From Methylococcaceae bacterium UBA975 (lineage in GTDB: Bacteria > Pseudomonadota > Gammaproteobacteria > Methylococcales > Cycloclasticaceae), in contig DBBV01000007.1 in NCBI GenBank assembly GCA_002292375.1, forward strand, positions 62,001 to 126,000: DNA of 64,000 nucleotides, read 5' to 3'. Positions 27,385-36,615 of this stretch are shown here, piece after piece (the stretch's first letter is position 1; the number at the start of each line of letters is the position of its first letter). The position numbers were made by a program, and so were the translations under genes. Under the pieces are notes generated by a model. The model saw only the letters and a program-made list of their open reading frames with translations, ran no database searches and was not told the origin of the DNA.

Positions 27385-29667
27385 TTATGCCATACTGGGT
27401 TTGCTCTGCTGCGATTGCATCATGTTTTTCATTCCCGTTAACACTCTTTCAACTAAGGGTGTTTTTTCTTGACCAACTAAGCTTATCGTTTTTTGTCTCA
27501 AGCCTTCGGCCAACTCAGAAACACGAATATCCATGGCTTTAATACCGCGGTTATCAACAAATAAGCAACGTGATGTCACCTCACTTTTCCACGATAATTT
27601 TGCGCGCAAAACAAAACCTTCAGGCGTTGTATAGTCGACCCAATCACCCATTTGCATTGTGCTGGCGTATTGACTGAATTTATCTCTCGGCATACTGGCT
27701 AATTCATCTTCAAGCTCGAGCACATTATCTATATCAGCATTAACATCACAAGGCAGTTCCTCAAAATCCATCAGGACAACTTCTTCCGCCACTGGGATAT
27801 CATCATCCAACCCTTCTGAATCGGCGACTAGGATTTTTTGATGCCATAATTCTAATGCCTTTAAAAATGTCAGTGATTGATGAAAGTCATATGAAATATT
27901 GTCCAAACCTACTTTTAAATCTTTGAGCAAGCAGGGTAAGTCTTCTCTTATCGTTAGCCTTTCTTCTACATTGTTTGACGGTATTACACTGGCGATTAGG
28001 CGTTCTAAAACATTTAAACAATCGGTGGATTCTGCGGGTTCTTTTTCACGCCGCAACAGGGCTAAAATAAGCACGTCTTTCCATGCGTCTTCTAAAAATG
28101 CATAGACAAATTCTGGGATGGATTGCCCTGTTAGCCTAAGGGCTATTTCATACGCTGCTTGTCGTTTAGTTAACTCTAATTGTTCTGAACTTTTAGTGAC
28201 TTTACGCGAACGTTCTTCAATTAAGTCAACTTGACGTTGCTGTTGATCCATAAAAATTTCAAATTCTTCAACTAACTCAGCAAACACTTCAACATCATCA
28301 TCAAACTCCATCAACACCCGATTAACCAGCTCCTCCATTTTCTCAAAAATCGCGCTTTTGATCTGTTTTGTTTTTTCACTAACACCCAATCCTGCTTGAG
28401 ATAAGGCGTTTAAAAAACGTCTCGCTGGGTGACTTTTTTTCGCAAAAAAATCTTTGTCTAGCATTGAAACTTTTAGTATAGGAATTTGCAACTGTGCAAT
28501 CATTGCCCGTACGGTGTCAGGTAAGTGTCGATCTTGCAGCATCACATCAAAAAACATAGCGACTACGTCGATCAAGATATCGTCTTGCTCTGCATACGGT
28601 CGTCGCTGCCCATTGACTTGAATTTTTTCTCCAATTTGTGAACGTATGTTTTGCAAGACTTCTTCCCCATCGCCAACATGCTGTTGCATATCACTTAGGG
28701 TATTAATTAATTCCGTGGTCGCTAATTGCTCTCCTGATACGGTTAACCCATCGGACGCTACTTTTTCACCCCCGTGGATACGGTAAACCTTCGCCATGTC
28801 TTTTAAAGAGCCGTATAACTCTTTTTCGATTAGTGTACCTTGCTTTTCAGAGCCTGAATGGCCACCAGATGAGGGTGGTATTTGTTTTTTTTCTTGTTGA
28901 GGCGGGGTGTTTTTTACTGCTTTTTTTGTGGGACCTGGTCTTGCTTTTGGGCCGGGGAGCTTCGGTAAGATTCCCGCTTCTATAAACAAGGTATTGATTT
29001 CTTCAAGCGTATCGTCAATGTTTAATAACACCGTTTGGTTAAATGACTGACATAGAAGCTTGCTGGCCTCCTTAGAAAAGGATTCACCCTTGATGAGCTC
29101 TATATAGGTGTTCATTAATACAGACGGACCAAAAGGGTTTTTATTACTGCTTAGTTCTGCTTTATTTCCAATAAACTCTATCCGGCGTTGCAAGGCATAC
29201 AGCAACTCGTTTAGCCGACTTTGGTTGGTGGACACATAGTTGTCAACCAACAATTGGTTTTCGACCTCGTCTGTTTCCAACAACTGCAGACCCGACCAAT
29301 CTTTCTCCTTGGCCGATGAATAAAAGGTATTATCCGTGTTTATCGTAGATTGCGCCGCAAAGCTCAATATATTTTTAATGACACTATCAATGAACAACGA
29401 CGATAAATAACTAGCGCATTTTTGTAATACTTTTATATCAAGACTAACGGCATCCGAAGCTTTGGCATCACTTACGTCATATAGTCGTTGCTCTATTTGT
29501 TCTAAGTGAACCGCTAACGCTTTTTGTAAATAAGGTTTAAGCGCTTTGGTTGATTCTTTAAGCAGTTTATTATGAATCGAGACGTTAGCTTGTTGCGTAT
29601 TAGAGTGACCAGTTTGTCGCATTGGGACAACCGTTGATTGTGAATTTTCCATAAAGTCTAAGACCAT
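27385..29667 (-). CDS. DUF1631 family protein
   Basis: A 760-residue, mostly helical and acidic protein with no signal peptide or membrane segment, so cytoplasmic. It matches the DUF1631 family (once labelled thymidine phosphorylase without support). A low-complexity proline/lysine-rich linker lies near 238-270. The C-terminal 90 residues look like a small beta domain (GDWVDY ... LRAKLSWKSEVTSRCLFVDNRGIKAMDI), which resembles the end of PilZ-like regions; that link is my inference. Function unknown. It is a single-gene unit: divergent from ampD across a perfect inverted repeat and ended by the terminator at 27329-27354. The start could be 5 codons later. Confidence 0.8.
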   Translation of the reverse strand: MVLDFMENSQSTVVPMRQTGHSNTQQANVSIHNKLLKESTKALKPYLQKALAVHLEQIEQRLYDVSDAKASDAVSLDIKVLQKCASYLSSLFIDSVIKNILSFAAQSTINTDNTFYSSAKEKDWSGLQLLETDEVENQLLVDNYVSTNQSRLNELLYALQRRIEFIGNKAELSSNKNPFGPSVLMNTYIELIKGESFSKEASKLLCQSFNQTVLLNIDDTLEEINTLFIEAGILPKLPGPKARPGPTKKAVKNTPPQQEKKQIPPSSGGHSGSEKQGTLIEKELYGSLKDMAKVYRIHGGEKVASDGLTVSGEQLATTELINTLSDMQQHVGDGEEVLQNIRSQIGEKIQVNGQRRPYAEQDDILIDVVAMFFDVMLQDRHLPDTVRAMIAQLQIPILKVSMLDKDFFAKKSHPARRFLNALSQAGLGVSEKTKQIKSAIFEKMEELVNRVLMEFDDDVEVFAELVEEFEIFMDQQQRQVDLIEERSRKVTKSSEQLELTKRQAAYEIALRLTGQSIPEFVYAFLEDAWKDVLILALLRREKEPAESTDCLNVLERLIASVIPSNNVEERLTIREDLPCLLKDLKVGLDNISYDFHQSLTFLKALELWHQKILVADSEGLDDDIPVAEEVVLMDFEELPCDVNADIDNVLELEDELASMPRDKFSQYASTMQMGDWVDYTTPEGFVLRAKLSWKSEVTSRCLFVDNRGIKAMDIRVSELAEGLRQKTISLVGQEKTPLVERVLTGMKNMMQSQQSKPSMA

Positions 29668-29708
29668 TTATCTGCGTTAACGGTTAGAGTATAGTCAGCG
29701 TAGTAAAA

Positions 29709-29734
29709 AAATATGTGCGCTCTTGCACATATTT
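29709..29734. repeat. Perfect 10-bp inverted repeat between divergent genes
   Basis: AAATATGTGC and GCACATATTT flank a 6-base loop (GCTCTT) in the 84 bp between the DUF1631 gene and ampD. On the minus strand it is followed by more T, like a terminator, but it lies upstream of both genes. An operator is equally possible. Confidence 0.6.
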
Positions 29735-29751
29735 AAAGGCACGCTAATTTC

Positions 29752-30315
29752 ATGTATAAATCTTTGAATAAAATCGATAACAACTGCTTACTTCAAGCCA
29801 CACAACTTAACTCGCCAAATAAAAACTCACGCCCTTTGGACGCTGATATTAGGTTGATCGTTATCCATGCTATTAGCCTACCGCCCGACCAATTTGGTGG
29901 TCGCTGGATAGATGATTTTTTTCTTAATCAATTAGATCCTCTTCAGCACCCCTACTTTAAAGAGATTTGTGCTCTTAAGGTATCGTCTCATTTATTAATT
30001 CGGCGCGACGGACAAGTAACGCAATATGTACCCTTTGATGAACGCGCTTGGCACGCGGGTGTTTCATGTTATGACGGCGTAGAAAATTGTAATGATTATT
30101 CTATTGGTATTGAACTGGAAGGTGCTGACCATATCCCCTATACCGAAGAACAGTACCAGTCACTGATGCAGTGTTGCCAGACGCTGATTAAGTATTATCC
30201 CGCATTATCCAAGCAAGCCATTGTTGGCCATTGCGATATATCGCCCGGGCGAAAAACAGACCCCGGCGAAAGTTTTGATTGGCTTAAATTTAACGCCTTA
30301 CTTAGTAGCAGCTGA
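29752..30315 (+). CDS. ampD: AmpD, 1,6-anhydro-N-acetylmuramyl-L-alanine amidase
   Basis: AmpD is the cytoplasmic zinc amidase that removes the peptide from recycled anhydro-muropeptides. The 187-residue protein has VIHAISLPP (first zinc histidine), SSHLLIRRDG, RAWHAG, SIGIELEG and GHCDISPGRKTDPG (second histidine and aspartate ligands). There is no signal peptide, which fits AmpD rather than periplasmic amidases. Its last 18 bp overlap the end of lspA on the other strand. Confidence 0.95.
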   Translation: MYKSLNKIDNNCLLQATQLNSPNKNSRPLDADIRLIVIHAISLPPDQFGGRWIDDFFLNQLDPLQHPYFKEICALKVSSHLLIRRDGQVTQYVPFDERAWHAGVSCYDGVENCNDYSIGIELEGADHIPYTEEQYQSLMQCCQTLIKYYPALSKQAIVGHCDISPGRKTDPGESFDWLKFNALLSSS

Positions 30316-30777
30316 TTTGTCACCACGAAAAGCATCGATTAACATCATCACCACACCCACTGAAATCGCTGAGTCGGCCACATTAAACACCGGCCAATGC
30401 CACGTTTTATAAAAAACATCTATAAAATCAATCACATAGCCATAGGACATCCGATCGTATAAATTACCAACCGCGCCACCTAAGATCAACGATAGGGTCA
30501 CCGCCATCCAACGTTCATCACGCTTTAAACGACTTAACCATACCGTGAGCACAATGGTCGCTATCAGCGCAATAGCCGCCAAGAACCAGCGCTGCCATCC
30601 ATCGGCTGAGCTTAAAAAACTAAACGCTGCACCGGTGTTATGCACATAGGTTAAATTTACCGATGGGAGCAAGGCTATGGAATCATACAAGTCAAAATTT
30701 GTCATGACCCAAAATTTAGTCAGCTGGTCAAACACAATAACGAAGACTGATAAGCACAACCACTTTAGCATCGGCAT
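30298..30777 (-). CDS. lspA: Lipoprotein signal peptidase
   Basis: LspA is the aspartic protease in the inner membrane that cuts prolipoproteins before the lipidated cysteine. The 159-residue protein (ATG at 30777 with AAGG ribosome site) has four membrane segments and the motifs FDQLTK, NTGAAFSFL, GNLYDR and FNVADS, which contain the two catalytic aspartates. The frame is open to 30927 but the extra part lies inside ileS. It starts 4 bp after the ileS stop, the classic ileS-lspA pair. Confidence 0.96.
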   Translation of the reverse strand: MPMLKWLCLSVFVIVFDQLTKFWVMTNFDLYDSIALLPSVNLTYVHNTGAAFSFLSSADGWQRWFLAAIALIATIVLTVWLSRLKRDERWMAVTLSLILGGAVGNLYDRMSYGYVIDFIDVFYKTWHWPVFNVADSAISVGVVMMLIDAFRGDKSAATK

Positions 30778-30781
30778 GGCC

Positions 30782-33592
30782 TTAAGCAAACCGCCTGTCT
30801 TCACCATTGCCGTCAACGTTATCAACGCAACGGCCACATAGTTCCGGGTGAGACTCAGACTGCCCCACATCGTGACGGTGGTGCCAGCAACGTATACATT
30901 TTTTGTGTTCGCTAGCCACCACCTCAATAAACAAGTGCTGATTTTCAGTCGCTTGCGCTTGTACTGGTTTATCCGCTAGAGGCTTCACTTGAGCATACGA
31001 GGTGATCAGTATAAACCGTAACTCATCGGCTAATTGATCGAGCTTTTCAAACAACTCACCGTCACAATACAGTGTGACTTCGGCATCAAGACCCGAGCCA
31101 ATCTGTCCCGCAGTTCTCACGCGTTCCAATTCCTTGCTGACGCATTCCCGCATATCGATGATCGTTTGCCAAAAAGCCAATTCGCTTAGCGAACTGCTCT
31201 CTTCAGGGAAGCCCTCATACGCAGTCGTCAAAAACACCGACTCGTCCCGTTCACCAGGTAGCGCTAACCAAATCTCTTCTGCGGTAAAGCTCAATATCGG
31301 TGCTAACCAACGCACTAAAGCTTCTGCAATATGCAGCATCGCCGTTTGCGAAGAGCGTCTAGCGACGCTATCAGGCTTCAAGGTATATTGGCGGTCTTTA
31401 ATCACATCTAAATAAAAGCTGCCCATATCAACGGAACAAAAATGATGAATTTTTTGGTGTACTTGCAAGAACTGGTATTGATCGTACCCGTCTAACACCT
31501 CTTTTTGTACTTGCCGCGTTTTTTCAACAGCCCAACGGTCTAAAGGCAACATGTTGTCAAACTCAACACAATCGTTAGCCGGATCAAAGTCGTTCAAATT
31601 AGACAGCAAATAACGCGCTGTGTTTCTCAATCGGCGATACACGTCCGCATTGCGCTTTAAAATCTCATCCGACACCGTCATCTCACCACGGTAGTCATTA
31701 GCCGAAACCCATAAGCGTAAAACGTCGGCACCTAATGAATTAATCACTTTTTGTGGCGCGACGACATTGCCCTTAGATTTTGACATTTTCATGCCCTTTG
31801 CATCGACCGTAAAACCGTGCGTTAAGACAGTATCAAACGGCGCACAACCATTCATCGCAACCGAGGTAAGCAAAGACGATTGAAACCAGCCACGATGCTG
31901 GTCTGATCCTTCTAAATACAACGCGGCTGGAAACGGCAGTTCTTCACGCCGTTCCAATACGCAAGAATGGGTAACCCCAGAGTCAAACCATACGTCCAAA
32001 ATGTCATTAATTTTAGTGTATTGCTCGGCCTCATCACCTAATAATTCCTTAGCATCTAATTGAAACCATGCCTCTATTCCCGATTGTTCAATCCGCGTCG
32101 CCACCTGCTCAATGAGGCGACCGGTATCCGGATGAAGCTCACCGCTTTCTTTGTGCACAAACAGCGCAATCGGCACACCCCAATTTCGCTGCCGCGAAAT
32201 ACACCAATCCGGACGCCCTTCAACCATATTATTGATTCGCGCTTCGCCCCATTCAGGCACCCAGTTTACGCGTTTGATCTCTTGCAGGGCTTTATCGCGC
32301 AAATTATTATTGTCCATCGAAATAAACCACTGCGGGGTTGCACGAAAAATAATCGGTGTTTTATGCCGCCAACAATGCGGGTAACTATGCATCAGGGCTT
32401 CTTCATGCACTAAGGTGCCTTGCTGTTTTAGCACCTCAATAATATCGCTGTTGGCACTAAACACATGTTTACCGGCAAACAAAGGCGTGCTCGCCAAAAA
32501 CACCCCGTTATCACCTACCGGGTTATCCACTTCAATGCCGTATTGAAGACCGACCACGTAATCGTCTTGACCATGCCCAGGTGCTGTATGGACAGCACCT
32601 GTACCTGCATCAGCAGTAACATGGTGTCCCAAAATAATCGGTACTTGGCGTTGATAAAATGGGTGGTTAAGCGTCATTAACTCTAAGTCTTTACCTTTGC
32701 AATAGGCAACAACCCGATAGTCTTCCGCGCCATAGCGAAGCATCGCGTCTTTTAATAACTTTTCTGCAAGCACTAAACGCTCTTCGCCGTGCTGAACCAT
32801 CACATAGTCAAACTCTGGATTAAGTGACACCGCTTGATTTGCCGGCAAGGTCCATGGTGTGGTGGTCCAAATAACTACGGCAATGGGGCCATGCCCTGGC
32901 TGCCCGTCGCTACTATGAAAGCAGTTTACGAAGGCCTCTTCGTCAACAACGCTAAAGCGCACGTCTATCGCAGGCGAACGCTTGTCTTCATACTCTACCT
33001 CTGCCTCAGCTAACGCTGAGCCGCAATCGGTACACCAATGCACGGGTTTTGAGCCTTTATGTAAATGGCCTTTATCAATAATACGCCCCAAGGCCCGAAC
33101 CACGTCGGCTTCAAACTGAAAGTCCATACTCAGATAAGGTCGCTGCCAATCAGCAAAAACACCTAAACGAACAAACTCTTGCTTTTGTAACTCGACCTGC
33201 TTGCCGGCGTAATCACGACAGGCGGCACGAAATTCAGCAGCCGATACTTTAACGCCCGCCTTACCTACTTTCTTTTCAACCATTAACTCAATGGGTAAGC
33301 CATGGCAATCCCAACCTGGCACATAAGGCGAGTCGTAACCCAATAAGGTTTTACTCTTAATGATCATGTCCTTTAGCACTTTATTAACCGCGTGACCAAT
33401 ATGGATAGGGCCGTTCGCATACGGTGGGCCATCGTGTAAAACAAATTGCGGTTTAGTAGCAAATCGTTCGCGGATTTTTGAGTATAAATCCATTTCGTCC
33501 CAACGTTTTAACAACGCAGGTTCGCGGTTTGCTAAATTGGCTTTCATCGGAAAGCTGGTGTGGGGTAAATTGAGTGTCGTTTTGTAATCCAT
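30782..33592 (-). CDS. ileS: Isoleucyl-tRNA synthetase
   Basis: IleS charges tRNA-Ile. The 936-residue class I synthetase has the HIGH motif at 64-67, the editing domain (about 200-390), KMSKS near 600, an anticodon-binding region, and a C-terminal zinc finger with CIRCW and CGRC. Length matches the bacterial type 1 enzyme. It lies between ribF and lspA, 7 and 4 bp away. Confidence 0.98.
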   Translation of the reverse strand: MDYKTTLNLPHTSFPMKANLANREPALLKRWDEMDLYSKIRERFATKPQFVLHDGPPYANGPIHIGHAVNKVLKDMIIKSKTLLGYDSPYVPGWDCHGLPIELMVEKKVGKAGVKVSAAEFRAACRDYAGKQVELQKQEFVRLGVFADWQRPYLSMDFQFEADVVRALGRIIDKGHLHKGSKPVHWCTDCGSALAEAEVEYEDKRSPAIDVRFSVVDEEAFVNCFHSSDGQPGHGPIAVVIWTTTPWTLPANQAVSLNPEFDYVMVQHGEERLVLAEKLLKDAMLRYGAEDYRVVAYCKGKDLELMTLNHPFYQRQVPIILGHHVTADAGTGAVHTAPGHGQDDYVVGLQYGIEVDNPVGDNGVFLASTPLFAGKHVFSANSDIIEVLKQQGTLVHEEALMHSYPHCWRHKTPIIFRATPQWFISMDNNNLRDKALQEIKRVNWVPEWGEARINNMVEGRPDWCISRQRNWGVPIALFVHKESGELHPDTGRLIEQVATRIEQSGIEAWFQLDAKELLGDEAEQYTKINDILDVWFDSGVTHSCVLERREELPFPAALYLEGSDQHRGWFQSSLLTSVAMNGCAPFDTVLTHGFTVDAKGMKMSKSKGNVVAPQKVINSLGADVLRLWVSANDYRGEMTVSDEILKRNADVYRRLRNTARYLLSNLNDFDPANDCVEFDNMLPLDRWAVEKTRQVQKEVLDGYDQYQFLQVHQKIHHFCSVDMGSFYLDVIKDRQYTLKPDSVARRSSQTAMLHIAEALVRWLAPILSFTAEEIWLALPGERDESVFLTTAYEGFPEESSSLSELAFWQTIIDMRECVSKELERVRTAGQIGSGLDAEVTLYCDGELFEKLDQLADELRFILITSYAQVKPLADKPVQAQATENQHLFIEVVASEHKKCIRCWHHRHDVGQSESHPELCGRCVDNVDGNGEDRRFA

Positions 33593-33599
33593 ACTGCTC

Positions 33600-34538
33600 T
33601 TAGGCTATTTTTGTTTGATTAAAGTAGATTTTAGCTTGTTTTGAATCTATCGAAATTTGTTGGGTTAGCTGTTCAAGCCCGCTAAACTTTTTTTCATCGC
33701 GAAGTTTTTCACAAAAACGTATGATGACATGTTGGCCGTATAAATTACCTGAAAAATCGAACAAATGTGCTTCAAGTAAAACCGCCGTAGTCTCTTCAAT
33801 GGAAGGCCGCGTTCCTACATTGGCAACGCCGTTATAAACCAAGCCTGATTCAAGTTGTATTGTAACGGCAAAAACGCCTTTTAACGGAGTTTTTCTATTT
33901 TTAACGCGCACATTAGCGGTAGGAAAACCCAGTTCTCTACCGCGTTTGTCACCATGCATAACCCGACCTGACATACTGTAGGCACGATTCAAATAAAGCG
34001 CCGCTTTTTTTAACTGCCCTTGTTCTAAGGCGTCACGAATTAAAGTGCTACTGACACGTTCTTGATTTATTTTAAACGACTGCGAACGTTGCACACTAAA
34101 ACCGTGTTTTTCACCCGCCCGCTGCAGGTAATCGAAGTTTCCTTGACGGTTTTTACCAAAGCAAAAGTCATCACCAACGATAAGTAACTTTATATTTAAT
34201 CGTTCTTTAAGCATACGTACAAACTGTTCCGCCGTCATACTAGCCATCGCCTGATTAAACCGAACCAGATATAAATAATCGATAGCCGTTTGCTTAAGCT
34301 GCGTTATTTTATCCCGCGCCGTCGAAATTCTAGCGGGTGCAGCATCTGCCCTAAAATATTCTATCGGCTGCGGTTCAAAACACATCACAACCGTGGGTAA
34401 ATCTAGTTTTTTGGCGTGTTTCACTAACGCGTCCAACAGCATTGTATGACCACTATGAACACCGTCAAAATTACCGATCGTTAAGGCGCAACCTTGCTGA
34501 AAAACTAGGGCGTCACTTAAATGTCTAATCAGTCTCAT
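33600..34538 (-). CDS. ribF: Bifunctional riboflavin kinase / FAD synthetase
   Basis: RibF makes FMN and then FAD from riboflavin. The 312-residue protein has the nucleotidyltransferase domain with TIGNFDGVHSGH at the N-terminus and GDDFCFGKNRQG near 120, and the C-terminal kinase domain with GRVMHGDKRGRELGFPTAN. It follows murJ by 2 bp and precedes ileS by 7 bp. Confidence 0.97.
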   Translation of the reverse strand: MRLIRHLSDALVFQQGCALTIGNFDGVHSGHTMLLDALVKHAKKLDLPTVVMCFEPQPIEYFRADAAPARISTARDKITQLKQTAIDYLYLVRFNQAMASMTAEQFVRMLKERLNIKLLIVGDDFCFGKNRQGNFDYLQRAGEKHGFSVQRSQSFKINQERVSSTLIRDALEQGQLKKAALYLNRAYSMSGRVMHGDKRGRELGFPTANVRVKNRKTPLKGVFAVTIQLESGLVYNGVANVGTRPSIEETTAVLLEAHLFDFSGNLYGQHVIIRFCEKLRDEKKFSGLEQLTQQISIDSKQAKIYFNQTKIA

Positions 34539-34540
34539 GG

Positions 34541-36094
34541 TTAACTTTGGCGTTTTGTTATGACGTTAGCGGGCCGCACACCTAAAATAAATAAGGTTAC
34601 AAAATACAGCGTCAGCACGGCCAAAATCTCTAAGCCTAAATGCCACGCCCTATCGAATGCTCCCCAAGCATACCACTGCGCGAGGCTGTAATCATTCAGA
34701 TAAATAAGTCCGACAACTAGGTTAGCAAGTAACACTTTAACACTAAAGCTTAACCAACCCGTTTGCGCTTTAAAAACGCCGGTTTTCACAAGCGTAACAA
34801 ACAATAACGTTGCATTGACAAAGGCTGCCAATGAAGTCGCTAAGGCCAATCCCGCGTGCTGAAGAAATGACACCAAACTGAGACTCATAATAAGATTAGC
34901 CAAAACCGCAATCACGCCAATATTGACCGGGGTTTTCATATCTTGCCTTGAGGTAAAACCCGGCACTAATACCTTCACCAAAATAAAGGCCGGTAAACCG
35001 ACGGCGTAAGCCATTAAACTAGACGCCGTACGTTGCACGTCCGATACAGCAAAGGCGTCGTACTGAAAAAGTGTTGCCAACATGGGCTGGGCTAAAAAAA
35101 ACAAACCCGCTGCAGCAGGCAAGCCTAGTAATACAACCAAGCGTAAGCCTGAGTCCAAACTGGCCGAAAATTCTTCGGTTTTATCCGCAGCAAAGCTTTT
35201 AGACAAACTCGGCAGAATAACCGTCGCCAGCGCTATGCCAAAAATACCCAATGGAAACTCCACCAATCGATCAGAGTAATACAACCAAGAGACGCTTCCA
35301 CTGATCAAGAACGAGGCCAACAAGGTATCCACCAGTAAATTAATTTGGGTAACCGAGACGCCGAATAATGCAGGCAGCATTAAACGCATGATCTTTTTTA
35401 CCCCAGGGTGTTCACGCTCAAACCGTAATCGCGGCATCAAACCCAGTTTATTCAAAAAAGGGAACTGAAAGGCCAATTGCGCTATGCCGGCCAGTAAAAC
35501 ACCCCAAGCTAATGCCATCACAGGCTGATCTAATTGAGGAGAAAGCCAAAATATTGCCGCTAACAAAGACAGGTTAAGTAATACCGGGGTTATCGCAGGG
35601 ATAGCAAACTTAGAAAAGGTATTGAGCACCCCGCCGGCCATTGCAGTGAGAGAGATAAAAAACAAATACGGAAAGGTAAACCGCAACATCTCAACGGACA
35701 GCTCATAGCGTGACTCACCATTAAGCGCAAACCCCGGGGCAAAAATATAGATTAAAATCGGCGCGCCGATCACACCTAATAAGGTAACAAAAAACAAGAC
35801 CGTGGCTAGGGTGCCTGCAGTTTTATCGACTAATTCTTTTAATGCGTCAAAAGAGTGATTTTCTTTATAATCTGATAGCACCGGCACAAAGGCTTGAGAA
35901 AAAGCCCCTTCAGCAAACAGCCGACGCATAAAATTAGGGATTTTAAAGGCAACAAAAAAAGCATCGGTCGCTGCATCGGCACCAAAAAAGCGCGCGATAA
36001 CGATATCACGGATAAACCCTAAAACACGCGAAATCATTGTCATGCTACCGACGATAGCTGTCGATTTTAATAGCGTTTTACTCAGCGTGATCAC
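34541..36094 (-). CDS. murJ: MurJ, lipid II flippase
   Basis: MurJ moves lipid II across the inner membrane for cell-wall synthesis. It is a MOP-superfamily protein of about 515 residues with 14 hydrophobic segments and the family N-terminus SMTMISRVLGFIRD. The start is unclear. The family begins around LSKTLLKS, where the codon is CTG (36085), preceded by AAAGGTGA; the nearest accepted start is GTG at 36094, which I use; the frame also has an ATG at 36172 with a poor ribosome site. It leads the murJ-ribF-ileS-lspA run and is divergent from rpsT. Confidence 0.94.
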   Translation of the reverse strand: MITLSKTLLKSTAIVGSMTMISRVLGFIRDIVIARFFGADAATDAFFVAFKIPNFMRRLFAEGAFSQAFVPVLSDYKENHSFDALKELVDKTAGTLATVLFFVTLLGVIGAPILIYIFAPGFALNGESRYELSVEMLRFTFPYLFFISLTAMAGGVLNTFSKFAIPAITPVLLNLSLLAAIFWLSPQLDQPVMALAWGVLLAGIAQLAFQFPFLNKLGLMPRLRFEREHPGVKKIMRLMLPALFGVSVTQINLLVDTLLASFLISGSVSWLYYSDRLVEFPLGIFGIALATVILPSLSKSFAADKTEEFSASLDSGLRLVVLLGLPAAAGLFFLAQPMLATLFQYDAFAVSDVQRTASSLMAYAVGLPAFILVKVLVPGFTSRQDMKTPVNIGVIAVLANLIMSLSLVSFLQHAGLALATSLAAFVNATLLFVTLVKTGVFKAQTGWLSFSVKVLLANLVVGLIYLNDYSLAQWYAWGAFDRAWHLGLEILAVLTLYFVTLFILGVRPANVITKRQS

Positions 36095-36225
36095 CTTTAA
36101 TAAACTCGGGGGTTTTATTATAAAGCGTGGGCCGTACAGACACACCCTGGATTCTACTAAATATACCGTCATTACTTAAACGGCGCCGACTTTTATCTAA
36201 AGTCGCTTGTTTAATGCTTTAACGC

Positions 36226-36254
36226 TTGACAAACCTTAGCTAGGTCATCAAAAT
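36226..36254 (+). promoter_or_regulatory. Promoter of rpsT
   Basis: TTGACA (36226-36231), a 17 bp spacer and CAAAAT (36249-36254) lie 35 bp ahead of the rpsT start. The -35 is perfect, the -10 four of six. Confidence 0.6.
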
Positions 36255-36289
36255 ACGCAGTCTTTTTTACACCAAACAGAGGATTTCCC

Positions 36290-36559
36290 TTGGCTAACAG
36301 TCCACAAGCGCTAAAACGTGCAAAACAATCAGAAAAAAGTCGCCAACAAAATATGACTTTGCGTACTAGATTACGTACCCATATCAAACGCGTCGTTTAT
36401 CGTGCTGACGAAGGTGACTCAGAAGCAACAACAACAGCCTACAAAGAAGCCGTGCCATTCATTGATTCTGCCGTAAACAAAGGCCTAATCCATAGAAACA
36501 AGGCCGCTCGTCTTAAAAACCGTTTAAATGCTCGCATTGTAAAACTGCAACAAGCGTAA
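36290..36559 (+). CDS. rpsT: 30S ribosomal protein S20
   Basis: S20 binds 16S rRNA early in 30S assembly. The 89-residue basic protein (MANSPQALKRAKQSEKSR) matches the family over its full length. Its start codon is TTG at 36290, after an AGAGGA ribosome site. E. coli rpsT also uses UUG, which is part of its translational autoregulation, so the same control is likely here. It is a single-gene unit with its own promoter and a strong terminator. Confidence 0.98.
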   Translation: MANSPQALKRAKQSEKSRQQNMTLRTRLRTHIKRVVYRADEGDSEATTTAYKEAVPFIDSAVNKGLIHRNKAARLKNRLNARIVKLQQA

Positions 36560-36571
36560 ATTTATTCCTTT

Positions 36572-36607
36572 GCAAAAAAAGCCGACCCTAGGGTCGGCTT
36601 TTTTTGC
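36572..36607. terminator. Bidirectional terminator between rpsT and proB
   Basis: A perfect 36 bp palindrome: an 8 bp GC-rich stem GCCGACCC/GGGTCGGC centred on TA, flanked by seven A and seven T. It can end rpsT from the left and proB from the right. Confidence 0.93.
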
Positions 36608-36615
36608 TTAAAAAC

